Below are positions 25,947 through 34,681 of a stretch of DNA of 64,000 nt, piece after piece; positions within the stretch are counted from its first letter, which is position 1, and each line of letters starts with the position of its first letter. Source of the stretch: Prosthecochloris ethylica (lineage in GTDB: Bacteria > Bacteroidota > Chlorobiia > Chlorobiales > Chlorobiaceae); NCBI RefSeq assembly GCF_015234275.1, contig NZ_JADGII010000009.1; one strand, written 5' to 3'. The position numbers and the translations under genes were made by a program. The notes beneath the pieces were generated by a model. It saw only the letters and a list, made by a program, of their open reading frames with translations. It had not been told where the DNA came from and did no database searches.

Positions 25947-27257
25947 GTGATACCACGTTACTCACCAAAAGACATGGCAGCCATCTGGACAGACGAAGCG
26001 AAATTCCAGAGATGGCTCGATATCGAAATTGCCGCTGTCGAAGCCCGCGTCGAGGCCGGATTCGTTCCCGCCGACGCACTCAGGGTAATCAAGGAAAAAG
26101 CGAAATTTGACGTCGGGGAAATCCTCGAGATCGAAAAGGAAACCAAGCATGACGTTATCGCTTTTCTCACGAATGTCAACCGCAATGTCGGCCCTGAATC
26201 TCGCTTCATTCATGAAGGACTGACCTCGTCCGATGTCGGAGACACCTGCCTTGCCATGCAGATGCGTGACGCCGGCCGCCTCCTGATCAGGGACGCCGAA
26301 AGCCTGATCGACGTGCTCGCCAAACGTGCCGTCGAGTTCAAGTACACCCTTGAAATGGGCCGCACCCACGGCATTCATGCAGAACCGATGACATTCGGCC
26401 TCAAGCTTCTCTTGTGGCATCAGGAAATGCTGCGCAACCTCGAACGCCTGAAACGTGCCGTCGACAATATCTCCGTCGGCAAGATTTCCGGAGCTGTAGG
26501 AACGTATCAGCACCTTTCCCCGGATATCGAAGCGGCCGTCTGCCGGAAACTCGGCCTCAGCCCTTCGCCGATCTCCACCCAGGTGCTGCAGAGGGACCGC
26601 CACGCAGAGTTCCTGACCGCTCTTGCCGTCACGGCGTCTTCCATCGAAAAATTCTCGGTGGAACTGCGCCACCTCCAGCGCACCGAGGTCCGCGAAACAG
26701 AAGAATTTTTCAGCAAGGGGCAGAAAGGCAGCTCGGCCATGCCGCACAAGCGAAACCCGATCACCTTCGAACGCCTCACCGGACTTGCCCGCATCGTGCG
26801 TTCGAATTCCATCGCGGCAATGGAGAATGTCGCGCTGTGGCATGAACGCGATATCTCCCACTCTTCGGTCGAACGCGTGATCATGCCCGACTCGACCATC
26901 GCGCTGTGCTACATGCTGAGGACCTTCCGCGACACCCTCAAGGACCTCCTGGTCTATCCCGACCGGATGCAGGAAAACTTCAACACCTCCTACGGCCTCA
27001 CCCTTTCGCAGACCCTTCTCCTCGCGCTTACGGGCAAAGGACTGACACGTGAAGAGGCCTACAAGCTTGTTCAGCGCAACGCAATGGAAAGCTGGCAGAA
27101 CAAGGTCCAGCTCCAGGAGCTTGTCGTACAGGACAAGGATATCCTCCAGCATATCAGTGCAGAAGAGATCGAAAAGCTCTTTTCGAAAGAGAACATCCTC
27201 AGCAAGCTCAAGGCAAGCGTCGACATCATTTTCGAGCGCAACGGCCTTGCATCCTGA
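25947..27257 (+). CDS. purB: Adenylosuccinate lyase PurB
   Basis: Splits adenylosuccinate to AMP and fumarate, and SAICAR to AICAR, in purine synthesis. The 436 residues start with IPRYSPKDMAAIW and carry the fumarase/aspartase superfamily signature GSSAMPHKRNP plus the catalytic-region GRTHGIHAEPMTFG. Length and order match the bacterial homotetramer. A T-rich hairpin follows. Confidence 0.96.
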   Translation: MIPRYSPKDMAAIWTDEAKFQRWLDIEIAAVEARVEAGFVPADALRVIKEKAKFDVGEILEIEKETKHDVIAFLTNVNRNVGPESRFIHEGLTSSDVGDTCLAMQMRDAGRLLIRDAESLIDVLAKRAVEFKYTLEMGRTHGIHAEPMTFGLKLLLWHQEMLRNLERLKRAVDNISVGKISGAVGTYQHLSPDIEAAVCRKLGLSPSPISTQVLQRDRHAEFLTALAVTASSIEKFSVELRHLQRTEVRETEEFFSKGQKGSSAMPHKRNPITFERLTGLARIVRSNSIAAMENVALWHERDISHSSVERVIMPDSTIALCYMLRTFRDTLKDLLVYPDRMQENFNTSYGLTLSQTLLLALTGKGLTREEAYKLVQRNAMESWQNKVQLQELVVQDKDILQHISAEEIEKLFSKENILSKLKASVDIIFERNGLAS

Positions 27258-27283
27258 AACAGGGAACGCTGCTTTTTGAACAC

Positions 27284-27311
27284 TGCCCGGGCGTGAGTCC
27301 GGGCATTTGTT
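27284..27311 (+). terminator. Terminator after purB
   Basis: TGCCCGG, loop GCGTGAGT, CCGGGCA, then TTTGTT: a 7-bp GC-rich stem directly followed by a T-rich run, 27 bp after the purB stop. Confidence 0.65.
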
Positions 27312-27419
27312 AAAGTTAGCGAATATTAGTAAATTGATCTCCGTTTTGTCCAGAGGTCGAGCCTGACTGATCATGGCCTCTGACAGCAGGATTTTCTCTC
27401 GTTTCCAGGCTACCAGCAA

Positions 27420-27449
27420 TTGACCATACTATCTTGTTTTCTCTGTTAT
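27420..27449 (+). promoter_or_regulatory. Possible promoter of the rseC-rnf unit
   Basis: TTGACC, 18 bases, TGTTAT in the 229-bp gap after purB and before rseC. Both boxes deviate from the sigma-70 consensus by one or two bases, so this is only a candidate. Nothing else recognisable lies between the purB terminator and it. Confidence 0.3.
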
Positions 27450-27486
27450 TACGCAAGTAAATAACCCCGGGGGGATTTTGTGCCAT

Positions 27487-27882
27487 ATGAATGCCAGAGT
27501 CGTAAAATCATACAAGGGCAAAGCTGAAATACAGCTGTTCTGCAAAGACGCCTCAAGCGAAAGCGCCCATTGCGGAGCGTGCTCGATGGGGCAGAAACCG
27601 GCACAGAAACCCGAAATTGTCCTGGCGGAAAACCCGCTCGGGGCGAAAGCAGGAGATATCGTCGATTGTGAGCTGAAAGAGTACGGAGAAATAAAAGCTG
27701 CAACCATTCTTTTCATCGTCCCGCTGGTTGTCTTCATGACTGCGCTCGGTATTGCCGGTTCGATGGGCTATGAACTCACGCAATCCTTCATTTTCGGAGT
27801 TCTTGTCCTTGCCGCTACATTTCTCGGGCTGCAGCAGCTGCTGAAAAACAAAACATATTACTACATCGCAGGAATCAAATAA
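27487..27882 (+). CDS. rseC: RseC/MucC-family membrane protein
   Basis: A 131-residue protein with an N-terminal soluble domain bearing cysteines (CGACSMG) and two membrane spans in the middle (ILFIVPLVVFMTALGIAG; FIFGVLVLAATFLG). RseC proteins often accompany Rnf genes and are implied in SoxR reduction or electron-transfer complex function. The ATG at 27,487 is preferred to a TTG three codons earlier. It precedes rnfB by 6 bp and is surely cotranscribed with the rnf genes. The upstream GGGGGGAT may serve as ribosome site. Confidence 0.82.
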   Translation: MNARVVKSYKGKAEIQLFCKDASSESAHCGACSMGQKPAQKPEIVLAENPLGAKAGDIVDCELKEYGEIKAATILFIVPLVVFMTALGIAGSMGYELTQSFIFGVLVLAATFLGLQQLLKNKTYYYIAGIK

Positions 27883-27888
27883 GAACTC

Positions 27889-28728
27889 ATGATTAGTGAA
27901 GCATTCATACCGGCTGTATCGAGTCTCGGTGCTGTCGCACTCGCACTCGGGGTCATCATTCACTTTGTATCGAAAAAATTCCATGTGGAAGAAGACCCGA
28001 TGGTGACGATTATCAACGATATTCTTCCGGGGGTCAACTGCGGCGCCTGCGGATATCCGAGCTGCAACCAGTTCGCAGAAGTTCTGGTGGAAACGAAAGA
28101 CTCCAGCATGTCATGCCCGGTCGGGGGCAGTGACCTCGCCGCCAAACTGGGGGACACCCTCGGCATCGAGATGGCTGAACCAAAGCCGCAGATTGCCGTC
28201 CTCATGTGCCAGGGCGACAACGACATTGCGCGTGAGACCGCTGAATACATGGGTATCCAGGACTGCTGGGCGGCCACCCAGGCCTTTGTCGGCCCGAAAC
28301 AGTGCCGCTACTCCTGTGTCGGTCTCGGCTCGTGCATTGCCTATTGCGATTTCGATGCCATGCGCCTCGAAAACGGGCTGGTGGTGATCGACAAAGATAA
28401 ATGCACGGGCTGTGAAGCCTGCATTGCCGCCTGCCCCACCGGCGTACTCGTCATGCAGGAGAAAAAAGCCGAACGTTACTTCATCGCCTGCAACTCCCAC
28501 GACAAGGGCGCCGCCACCAAGAAAGCGTGTGATGCCGGCTGCATCGCGTGTCAGAAATGTGTCAAGGTCTGCGAAGACGACGCGATCGTTATCGATAATT
28601 TCCTTGCAAAAATCGACCAGGAAAAATGCACGGCCTGCGGCAAATGCATCGAAGTTTGCCCCACGAAGGTCAACTGCATCAGACTGGAACATGACTTGAA
28701 CGCCGTAAAACAAAAAAAAGCCTCATAA
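27889..28728 (+). CDS. rnfB: Rnf complex subunit RnfB (iron-sulfur protein)
   Basis: Accepts electrons from ferredoxin and passes them into the Rnf complex. The 279-residue protein has an N-terminal membrane anchor, an Fe-S segment with NCGACGYPSCNQFAE, and three C-terminal 4Fe-4S motifs: CTGCEACIAACP, CIACQKCVKVC and CTACGKCIEVCP. Fe-S clusters face the cytoplasm. It is the first gene of the subunit order BCDGEA, and its stop is directly followed by the rnfC start. Confidence 0.95.
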   Translation: MISEAFIPAVSSLGAVALALGVIIHFVSKKFHVEEDPMVTIINDILPGVNCGACGYPSCNQFAEVLVETKDSSMSCPVGGSDLAAKLGDTLGIEMAEPKPQIAVLMCQGDNDIARETAEYMGIQDCWAATQAFVGPKQCRYSCVGLGSCIAYCDFDAMRLENGLVVIDKDKCTGCEACIAACPTGVLVMQEKKAERYFIACNSHDKGAATKKACDAGCIACQKCVKVCEDDAIVIDNFLAKIDQEKCTACGKCIEVCPTKVNCIRLEHDLNAVKQKKAS

Positions 28729-30054
28729 ATGAAGACATTCAATAGCGGAGGTGTGCATCCTCCTGAAAACAAGCTGACTGAAGATATCTCCATAGAGGTC
28801 ATGCCTGTCCCTTCTGAAGTGGCCATCTCTCTGAACCAGCATCTCGGCAAACCGGCCAAACCGGTTGTCAAGGTTGGCTCCGAAGTCAAAAAAGGCCAGC
28901 TGATCGGGGAAGCGGATGGTTTTATTTCCGCAAATGTCCATGCAAGCACAAGCGGAAAAGTCAAGGCGGTCAAACCTCATCCCCACCCGGGAGGGCAGTA
29001 TGCCATGACGGTCTTTATCACCCCGGACGGCAAGGATGAATGGGCCGAAGAGTGCAATACAGCCCCTGCGGACTGGAAAAAACTGTCGAAAAAGGAGATT
29101 ATCGAAAAGATCAGGGATGCAGGCATCGTCGGTATGGGCGGCGCCGGTTTTCCGACCAATGTCAAGCTCTCCCCTCCCCCGGACAAATCCATCGATACCA
29201 TCATTCTCAACGGAGCGGAGTGCGAACCGTTTCTGACCGCGGATCATCGTCTGATGGTCGAAACCCCGGACCTGGTGGTCCAGGGCCTCGAGATCATCTC
29301 CTCCCTGTTCGAAGGCAAAGCCAAAGCGTATATCGGCATCGAATCGAACAAGCCCGATGCCATCGCCGCACTCAAAAAGCTTGCGGAACCGAAAGGTATC
29401 GGTGTGGTGTCGCTGAAAACAAAGTACCCGCAGGGTGCTGAAAAACAGCTGATCAATGCCATTACGGGCAGGACTATCGAAGAAGGTGAACTTCCGTTCG
29501 ACAAAGGCTGCCTGGTCCAGAATATCGGTACGGCGGTTGCAGTGTACGAAGCTGTCTGCATGAACAAGCCCCTGATCGAACGCGTACTGACGGTTTCCGG
29601 CATGGAAATCGCCGAACGCAAGAACATCATGGCCCGCATCGGAACACCGTTCAGGGAGATTGTCGCCTACTGCGGTGACATGACAGCAAAGACCAACCAG
29701 GTCATTGCCGGCGGCCCAATGATGGGCAAGGCCCTGTTCTCTCTCGATACGCCGGTAGTCAAGACAACATCGGGCATTCTCTTTCTCAACAACTCCCGCC
29801 TCAACAAATCACGAGAGCGCACCTGTATCCGGTGCAGCAAGTGTGTCGAGGTATGCCCGCAGGGGCTCGGCCCGTGGCTGCTGGCCAACGTCGCCCAGCT
29901 CAAGGAGTTCGACGAAATACAGCTCTATGGCCTGGCTAACTGTACCGAGTGCGGAAGCTGTACCTACGTCTGCCCTTCGAAGCGTGAACTTGTCCACTGG
30001 ATCAAGTACGCCAAGGCCCTTGTCAATAACCGCCAAAAACGCAAATCAGCTTAA
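28729..30054 (+). CDS. rnfC: Rnf complex subunit RnfC (NADH/FMN and Fe-S subunit)
   Basis: Peripheral subunit that carries FMN and the NAD(H) site. The 441 residues include the GMGGAGFPTNVKL flavin/nucleotide loop, GAECEPFLTADHR, and two 4Fe-4S motifs CIRCSKCVEVCP and CTECGSCTYVCP. It is the standard length without the long repetitive tail found in proteobacterial RnfC. ATG follows the rnfB TAA without a gap. Confidence 0.95.
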   Translation: MKTFNSGGVHPPENKLTEDISIEVMPVPSEVAISLNQHLGKPAKPVVKVGSEVKKGQLIGEADGFISANVHASTSGKVKAVKPHPHPGGQYAMTVFITPDGKDEWAEECNTAPADWKKLSKKEIIEKIRDAGIVGMGGAGFPTNVKLSPPPDKSIDTIILNGAECEPFLTADHRLMVETPDLVVQGLEIISSLFEGKAKAYIGIESNKPDAIAALKKLAEPKGIGVVSLKTKYPQGAEKQLINAITGRTIEEGELPFDKGCLVQNIGTAVAVYEAVCMNKPLIERVLTVSGMEIAERKNIMARIGTPFREIVAYCGDMTAKTNQVIAGGPMMGKALFSLDTPVVKTTSGILFLNNSRLNKSRERTCIRCSKCVEVCPQGLGPWLLANVAQLKEFDEIQLYGLANCTECGSCTYVCPSKRELVHWIKYAKALVNNRQKRKSA

Positions 30055-30071
30055 ACGATCAGTTTCTTGTT

Positions 30072-31049
30072 ATGGATTCAGTGAACCTTAAAGTTTCTTA
30101 CGCACCGTTCATCAGGTCGAAAGACTCGATCGAATCGGTGATGTACAACGTTGCCCTGGCGCTCGCTCCGGCAACAGTACTGTCGATCTACCTGTTCGGC
30201 ATGCCGGCCCTGATCGTCAACGTCGTCTGTATTCTCAGCTGTATCGCTTTTGAATGGCTGATGGATACCGTCCGCAAAAAACCCAACTCCTGCCTCGACG
30301 GCAGCGCACTCGTGACCGGGCTGCTTATCGCCCTCAACGTTCCCGCGAATCTACCGATATGGATGCTCGTCGTCGGGTCGTTCATCGCGATCGTGGGCAC
30401 CAAGCATGTCTTCGGAGGGCTGGGGTACAACGTGTTCAACCCTGCGCTGGTCGCAAGGGTCTTTCTCCTGATCTCGTTCCCGGCAGCCATGACCAGCTGG
30501 CCGGTACCGTTCTCGGTAGACATGGAGACCGCGGCTTCACCGCTCGGCATTCTCAAGACCGACGGCCTCGAAGCCGCCATGTCATCCTTCAGCCTCATGG
30601 ACGGCTTCTACGGCACCATGAACGGCAGCCTCGGCGAAACGTCGACGCTCGCCCTGCTTGCCGGTGCCGCGTGGCTCTTCTACAAGCGCTACATCACCAT
30701 CACCATTCCTCTGACCATGATCGGCTCGGTGTTTCTCTTCACGGGGCTGTTCTACCTGCTCGACCCGACAACCTACGCTTCACCGATGTTCCACATGGTC
30801 ACCGGCGGCCTGATGCTCGGCGCCTTTTTCATGGCGACCGACATGGTCACCTCACCGCTTTCGGTACGTGGACAGATTGTTTTCGGACTCGGCTGCGGCC
30901 TTCTCACCGCCATTATCCGCCTCTGGGGCGGCTATCCCGAAGGTGTCTCCTTCGCTATCCTGATCATGAACGGTTTTGTTCCCCTGATCGATCGCTGGGA
31001 CCTCAACGACAGAAAAGCAAAAAATCAAAAGAAGTCTGAAACAACATGA
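30072..31049 (+). CDS. rnfD: Rnf complex subunit RnfD (covalent FMN membrane subunit)
   Basis: A 325-residue integral membrane protein with about ten spans. NSCLDGSALVTGLLIALNVP and GGLGYNVFNPALVARVFL are family motifs. The segment corresponding to the flavinylation loop reads TAASPLG (153-159) where most family members have GATPL, so Ser156 would take the threonine's place. RnfD and RnfG carry FMN bound by ApbE (found at 36,102). It overlaps rnfG by 4 bp. Confidence 0.94.
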   Translation: MDSVNLKVSYAPFIRSKDSIESVMYNVALALAPATVLSIYLFGMPALIVNVVCILSCIAFEWLMDTVRKKPNSCLDGSALVTGLLIALNVPANLPIWMLVVGSFIAIVGTKHVFGGLGYNVFNPALVARVFLLISFPAAMTSWPVPFSVDMETAASPLGILKTDGLEAAMSSFSLMDGFYGTMNGSLGETSTLALLAGAAWLFYKRYITITIPLTMIGSVFLFTGLFYLLDPTTYASPMFHMVTGGLMLGAFFMATDMVTSPLSVRGQIVFGLGCGLLTAIIRLWGGYPEGVSFAILIMNGFVPLIDRWDLNDRKAKNQKKSETT

Positions 31050-31594
31050 GACCAATCATCACACTCACCATAGTCGGATTACTCTCTGCTTCACTGCTTG
31101 CTGTCGTCGATGATCTCACCCGGGAACCGATCGCACAGGCAAAGGAAGCGATGAAACGCAAGGCAATCGAGCAGATCTTCCCTTTCGAGCTCGAGAAGCT
31201 TGAAACCGTCAAAACCGACGATACGACGTTTTATGAAGCCATGGACGCCGAAGGCAACATTCAGGGTATCGCTGTCGAATCCCGGACCGATCTCGGCTAC
31301 AGCGGCCGGATCGAGATTCTGCTTGGCGTCTCTCCCGAGGACCAGAAAATCTTCAGCTACAAGGTGGTCTACCATCTTGAGACTCCCGGGCTCGGTGACA
31401 AGATTGACAAGGATAAGTTCAAATCCCAGTTTACCGGCCGCACCCTCGACGACACCAACTGGACCGTCAGGAAAGACGGCGGCGACATCGACGAGCTGAC
31501 GGCAGCTACGATCTCTTCCCGAGCGGTCGCTGATGCCGTGGTCCGCGGACTTGAATTTATTAACGAGAAATACCCAAAATCCACTGAAGAATGA
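31046..31594 (+). CDS. rnfG: Rnf complex subunit RnfG (covalent FMN, periplasmic)
   Basis: A 182-residue protein with one N-terminal membrane anchor (IITLTIVGLLSASLLAVV) and an extracytoplasmic FMN-binding domain. GLGDKIDKDKF and the flavinylation segment TAATISSRAV (152-161) are seen; the family consensus is S/T-GAT, so Gly is replaced by Ala and Thr155 is the candidate FMN residue. Start overlaps rnfD (ATGA), end overlaps rnfE. Confidence 0.94.
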   Translation: MRPIITLTIVGLLSASLLAVVDDLTREPIAQAKEAMKRKAIEQIFPFELEKLETVKTDDTTFYEAMDAEGNIQGIAVESRTDLGYSGRIEILLGVSPEDQKIFSYKVVYHLETPGLGDKIDKDKFKSQFTGRTLDDTNWTVRKDGGDIDELTAATISSRAVADAVVRGLEFINEKYPKSTEE

Positions 31595-32196
31595 ATGAAG
31601 CACTGAATATTCTCACGAGGGGGTTTGTCCGGGAAAACCCCGTTACCAAAATGCTCCTGGGCCTCTGTCCTGTGCTGGCGGTGACGACAACCGCCTTCAA
31701 CGGGCTCGGCATGGGACTGGCGACAACCTTCGTGCTGCTTGGCTCGAACGTCGTGATTTCGCTGGCCGCGAAAGCCATACCCAACACCGTCAGGATCCCG
31801 TCGTTCATCCTGGTCATCGCGACATTCGTCACGATCGTCGATCTCCTGATCAAGGCCTACTCTCCGGAGCTCAACCAGGCGCTCGGTCTGTTTATCCCGC
31901 TGATCGTGGTAAACTGCATGATTCTCGGGCGAGCCGAGGCGTTCGCCAGCCGCAACGGCCTGGTGTACTCCATTATCGACGCTGTCGGCATGGGACTGGG
32001 ATTCACCTTTGCCCTGCTCCTGCTCTCGGCGTTCCGCGAAGTTCTCGGAGCGGGAACCATCTTCAACATCCCTATCGTCGGTGAGGATGCCAACACCATG
32101 CTGGTCTTCGCGCTTCCGCCGGGAGCATTTGCCGGCCTGGGCCTGATTATTGCCGGCCTCAACTCACTCGAAAAGAAAATGGGAGGTAAATCATGA
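31591..32196 (+). CDS. rnfE: Rnf complex subunit RnfE
   Basis: Integral membrane subunit of 201 residues with six predicted spans, of the NqrD/RnfE family: N-terminal LTRGFVRENPVTKMLLGLCP, LVVNCMILGRAEAFA and FREVLGAGTIF. Together with RnfA it forms the membrane core that binds an iron-sulfur centre. Overlaps rnfG by 4 bp and rnfA by 4 bp. Confidence 0.95.
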   Translation: MNEALNILTRGFVRENPVTKMLLGLCPVLAVTTTAFNGLGMGLATTFVLLGSNVVISLAAKAIPNTVRIPSFILVIATFVTIVDLLIKAYSPELNQALGLFIPLIVVNCMILGRAEAFASRNGLVYSIIDAVGMGLGFTFALLLLSAFREVLGAGTIFNIPIVGEDANTMLVFALPPGAFAGLGLIIAGLNSLEKKMGGKS

Positions 32197-32771
32197 CAGA
32201 ACTTCTGCTTGTCATTGTCAGTGCGGTCTTCGTCAATAACGTTGTTTTTGCCCGTTTTCTCGGTATCTGCCCCTATCTCGGAGTCTCCAGAAAACTCGAC
32301 ACCGCGATCGGTATGGGCTTTGCGGTCACCTTCGTCATGACCATTGCGACCGCGATCGGCTATTTCCTGCACAATGCCGTTCTCGTGCCGTTCAACATCG
32401 AGTTCATGCAGACGGTGATGTTCATTCTGGTCATCGCCTCACTGGTGCAGCTGGTGGAAATTATTCTCAAGAAGGTCAGTAAGACCCTCTACAACTCGCT
32501 CGGCATCTTCCTGCCGCTCATCACCACGAACTGCGCCATTCTCGGTGTCGCCCTGATCTCCATCCAGGAAAAGTACGATCTCCTCACGTCGGTCGTCTTT
32601 GCCTTCTTCTCGGCGATGGGCTTTATTCTCGCGATCCTGATGTTTGCCGGAATCAGGGTCAAGCTCGAAGAGGCCGATGTGCCCAAACCGTTTGAAAACG
32701 TCCCGATCGGCTTTATTTCAGCAGCGATCCTTTCGCTCGCCTTCATGGGCTTTTCCGGACTCGTGAAGTAA
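32193..32771 (+). CDS. rnfA: Rnf complex subunit RnfA
   Basis: Integral membrane subunit of 192 residues, a homolog of RnfE with inverted topology. It shows NNVVFARFLGICPYLGVS and LITTNCAILGVALIS. The complex couples ferredoxin oxidation and NAD reduction to Na+ or H+ movement. In this phototroph-like background it may also run in reverse to supply ferredoxin. Last gene of the unit. Confidence 0.95.
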   Translation: MTELLLVIVSAVFVNNVVFARFLGICPYLGVSRKLDTAIGMGFAVTFVMTIATAIGYFLHNAVLVPFNIEFMQTVMFILVIASLVQLVEIILKKVSKTLYNSLGIFLPLITTNCAILGVALISIQEKYDLLTSVVFAFFSAMGFILAILMFAGIRVKLEEADVPKPFENVPIGFISAAILSLAFMGFSGLVK

Positions 32772-32796
32772 ACGACCCTACGGGCATTGCATACAC

Positions 32797-32836
32797 AAAG
32801 CCGCCACCTGTCGATAACCGGGTGGCGGCTTTTTTT
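32797..32836 (+). terminator. Terminator of the rnf operon
   Basis: AAAGCCGCCACC, 12-base loop, GGTGGCGGCTTTTTTT: a 9-bp GC-rich stem with A/T extension followed by a T-run, 26 bp after rnfA. It lies between convergent genes; on the minus strand the T-run is weak. Confidence 0.9.
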
Positions 32837-32839
32837 GTC

Positions 32840-33643
32840 TTACCGGGAAGGCTTTCTGTAGAGACCTTTTCGCTCGAGTTCCTGAAACCACTCCCCTGCC
32901 TTGCGTTCAGCCGAGTGCTCCGGTGCCCAATGGATGAAGCTGCCCAGATCGAGAATCTCCACCATGCCCATGCCCGGGAAATCGACACGGCGCGGTGTTC
33001 CAAGCTCCCAGGTCCGGGGTTTTTTCTGGTATCCCCCGCCATCCCCCTGTTCACCGTGTGCAGGAAACAGCTCATCGAGCGAGCGACCGTTCCACTCCGA
33101 TGCAGGAAAACTGATGCAGGCCGCAGCTGCGGCATCCGGACGCATGGCCGCGCAACCGGCGGCCAGCATGAACGCCTGGCCGAAAACCGATGCACGGTGA
33201 CACTCCCTCATAGCCGTAAAACCAACGGTCACCCTACCGCTCGCTATGCCGATCCCCGGCACGAAACCATAGGCATCATGCTCGCCGATATGTCCGGCAA
33301 GTCTTACCGCATCGGCAAACGACGCTTCGAGCCCGGAAGCATGAAGGAACAGCAGGACCACCGACTGCTCCGATACCTGGAAATACACCCGGCTCGTACA
33401 CGTCCCGACCAGGCTGCCGAGCCATGCAAGAAACGTATTCCGGTAGATCAGAACCTCCGCGGGCCGGTGCCGGGCACTGAAACGGAAAAAACCCGCCTGT
33501 TCCAGGTACAGCACCGTTGCATCGGTCTCCACAGCCTTGACCGGAAACGCCCCGCACCATTCGTCCTCTATGACGACATCGATCGTTAACGGGGTTGTGT
33601 TCAGCAATGCCTCGAGAGGCAGAATATTGTCGACAGTACCCAC
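32840..33643 (-). CDS. Degenerate class III nucleotide-cyclase-like protein
   Basis: A 267-residue protein that I cannot assign to a named family. Residues 85-170 follow the class III cyclase pattern: RVYFQVSEQSVVLLF at the place of the metal-binding loop, then GIGIASGRVTVG and RASVFGQAFMLAAGCAAM, equivalent to the usual GIHTGEVVVG and TVIGDAVNLAARL. The second metal-binding residue pair (GD) reads SE, so cyclase chemistry is doubtful. The N-terminus is short and has no clear membrane anchor. It converges on rnfA with the rnf terminator between. A sensor or scaffold role is possible. Confidence 0.5.
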   Translation of the reverse strand: MGTVDNILPLEALLNTTPLTIDVVIEDEWCGAFPVKAVETDATVLYLEQAGFFRFSARHRPAEVLIYRNTFLAWLGSLVGTCTSRVYFQVSEQSVVLLFLHASGLEASFADAVRLAGHIGEHDAYGFVPGIGIASGRVTVGFTAMRECHRASVFGQAFMLAAGCAAMRPDAAAAACISFPASEWNGRSLDELFPAHGEQGDGGGYQKKPRTWELGTPRRVDFPGMGMVEILDLGSFIHWAPEHSAERKAGEWFQELERKGLYRKPSR

Positions 33644-33700
33644 AATCCGGGATAAGAGGTTGAGTGAAAAAACAGTTGTACTGAAAAAGCGATCTTCGGG

Positions 33701-34579
33701 CTATGGTTTTTCAGCATACGAAAGAATGTAATCCAGTCCGGCGTAGACGCTTTGCGCCGGACGGTTCAACGCCAGATGCGCCATCGTCATGGCCAGAGGA
33801 TGCATCTTTCGGGCAAACGACCTGTTGGCTGAAAGATACTCATGAAGAGGCTGGTAGACATCGTCACGTATCGAGGTGATATCGATATTCACAAAGCCCG
33901 CTTCGGAAAGCTTGTCGTTGTATGTCGGAACCAGATAGTAGTTTTCACGGGGAATGTTGAACCGGCCTGCCACAAGGTTCCATGAAACCCACTGCTCCAG
34001 GCGCATGAAAGGATTGTCGGCGTCCGGCATTGGCAAAATATCCGCTGTCACAAGCCGTCCTCCCGGACGCAGGACACGGAACGCCTCGTTGAAAAAATCC
34101 TCACGTGTCCTGTAGTGGAAAGCACTTTCCACGGAAACAACCAGGTCGACGGATTCACTGTCGATCGGCATCCCGGTTGCCGAACCCTCGCGTAAATCTA
34201 TTATTTTCCCGAGTCCTGCCTCATCGACACGCATCCGTGCCCGCTCGACCTGTGAACGCGTGATATTCAGCCCGATAATTTTTTTTGGCTTCACGTTTCT
34301 GGCCCAGAGAATGTCCTGATCGCCGAAGCCGTACCCGCAATCCAAAACAGTGTCACCAGGGCCCATTCCGCCCCGTTTCGCCACCAGGAGAGGAAGCTCT
34401 TCACTGGCCTGATCGATACTGTTCGCATCTCGCCAGTACCCGAGGTTCAGGTAGAGCGCATGCTCGGTAAGAGAAGAGGTGCCGATCAAGTCATAGACTT
34501 CCGTTGTCTTCAGGCCGTGGAATGGATTGAAGAGCCAGTTCAGATGATCAAAAAAACCGGCTGTTGTATTGTCTGGCAT
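33701..34579 (-). CDS. Class I SAM-dependent methyltransferase
   Basis: A 292-residue Rossmann methyltransferase. SAM motif I is TVLDCGYGFGDQD (about 77-89), motif II region DLVVSVESAFHY, and the post-II segment FRVLRPGGRLVTADILPMPD. Similar enzymes methylate small molecules such as sarcosine, tocopherol or menaquinone precursors; substrate is not predictable. It sits on the same strand as the neighbours on both sides, with 57- and 102-bp gaps. Confidence 0.82.
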   Translation of the reverse strand: MPDNTTAGFFDHLNWLFNPFHGLKTTEVYDLIGTSSLTEHALYLNLGYWRDANSIDQASEELPLLVAKRGGMGPGDTVLDCGYGFGDQDILWARNVKPKKIIGLNITRSQVERARMRVDEAGLGKIIDLREGSATGMPIDSESVDLVVSVESAFHYRTREDFFNEAFRVLRPGGRLVTADILPMPDADNPFMRLEQWVSWNLVAGRFNIPRENYYLVPTYNDKLSEAGFVNIDITSIRDDVYQPLHEYLSANRSFARKMHPLAMTMAHLALNRPAQSVYAGLDYILSYAEKP

Positions 34580-34681
34580 GGTGATGGTATTTTCTTGCTG
34601 AAGATGCCCGGGTCAGGTGTAACGTCCATCGATCAACATCTGAACCCTGGAATCCGTTCAGTTCTTTCTCGATCGAGTCAA

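Noticed and set aside
25962..27419. 485-codon frame on the minus strand over purB
   Set aside because: Complete shadow of purB, whose signature GSSAMPHKRNP lies in the other strand.
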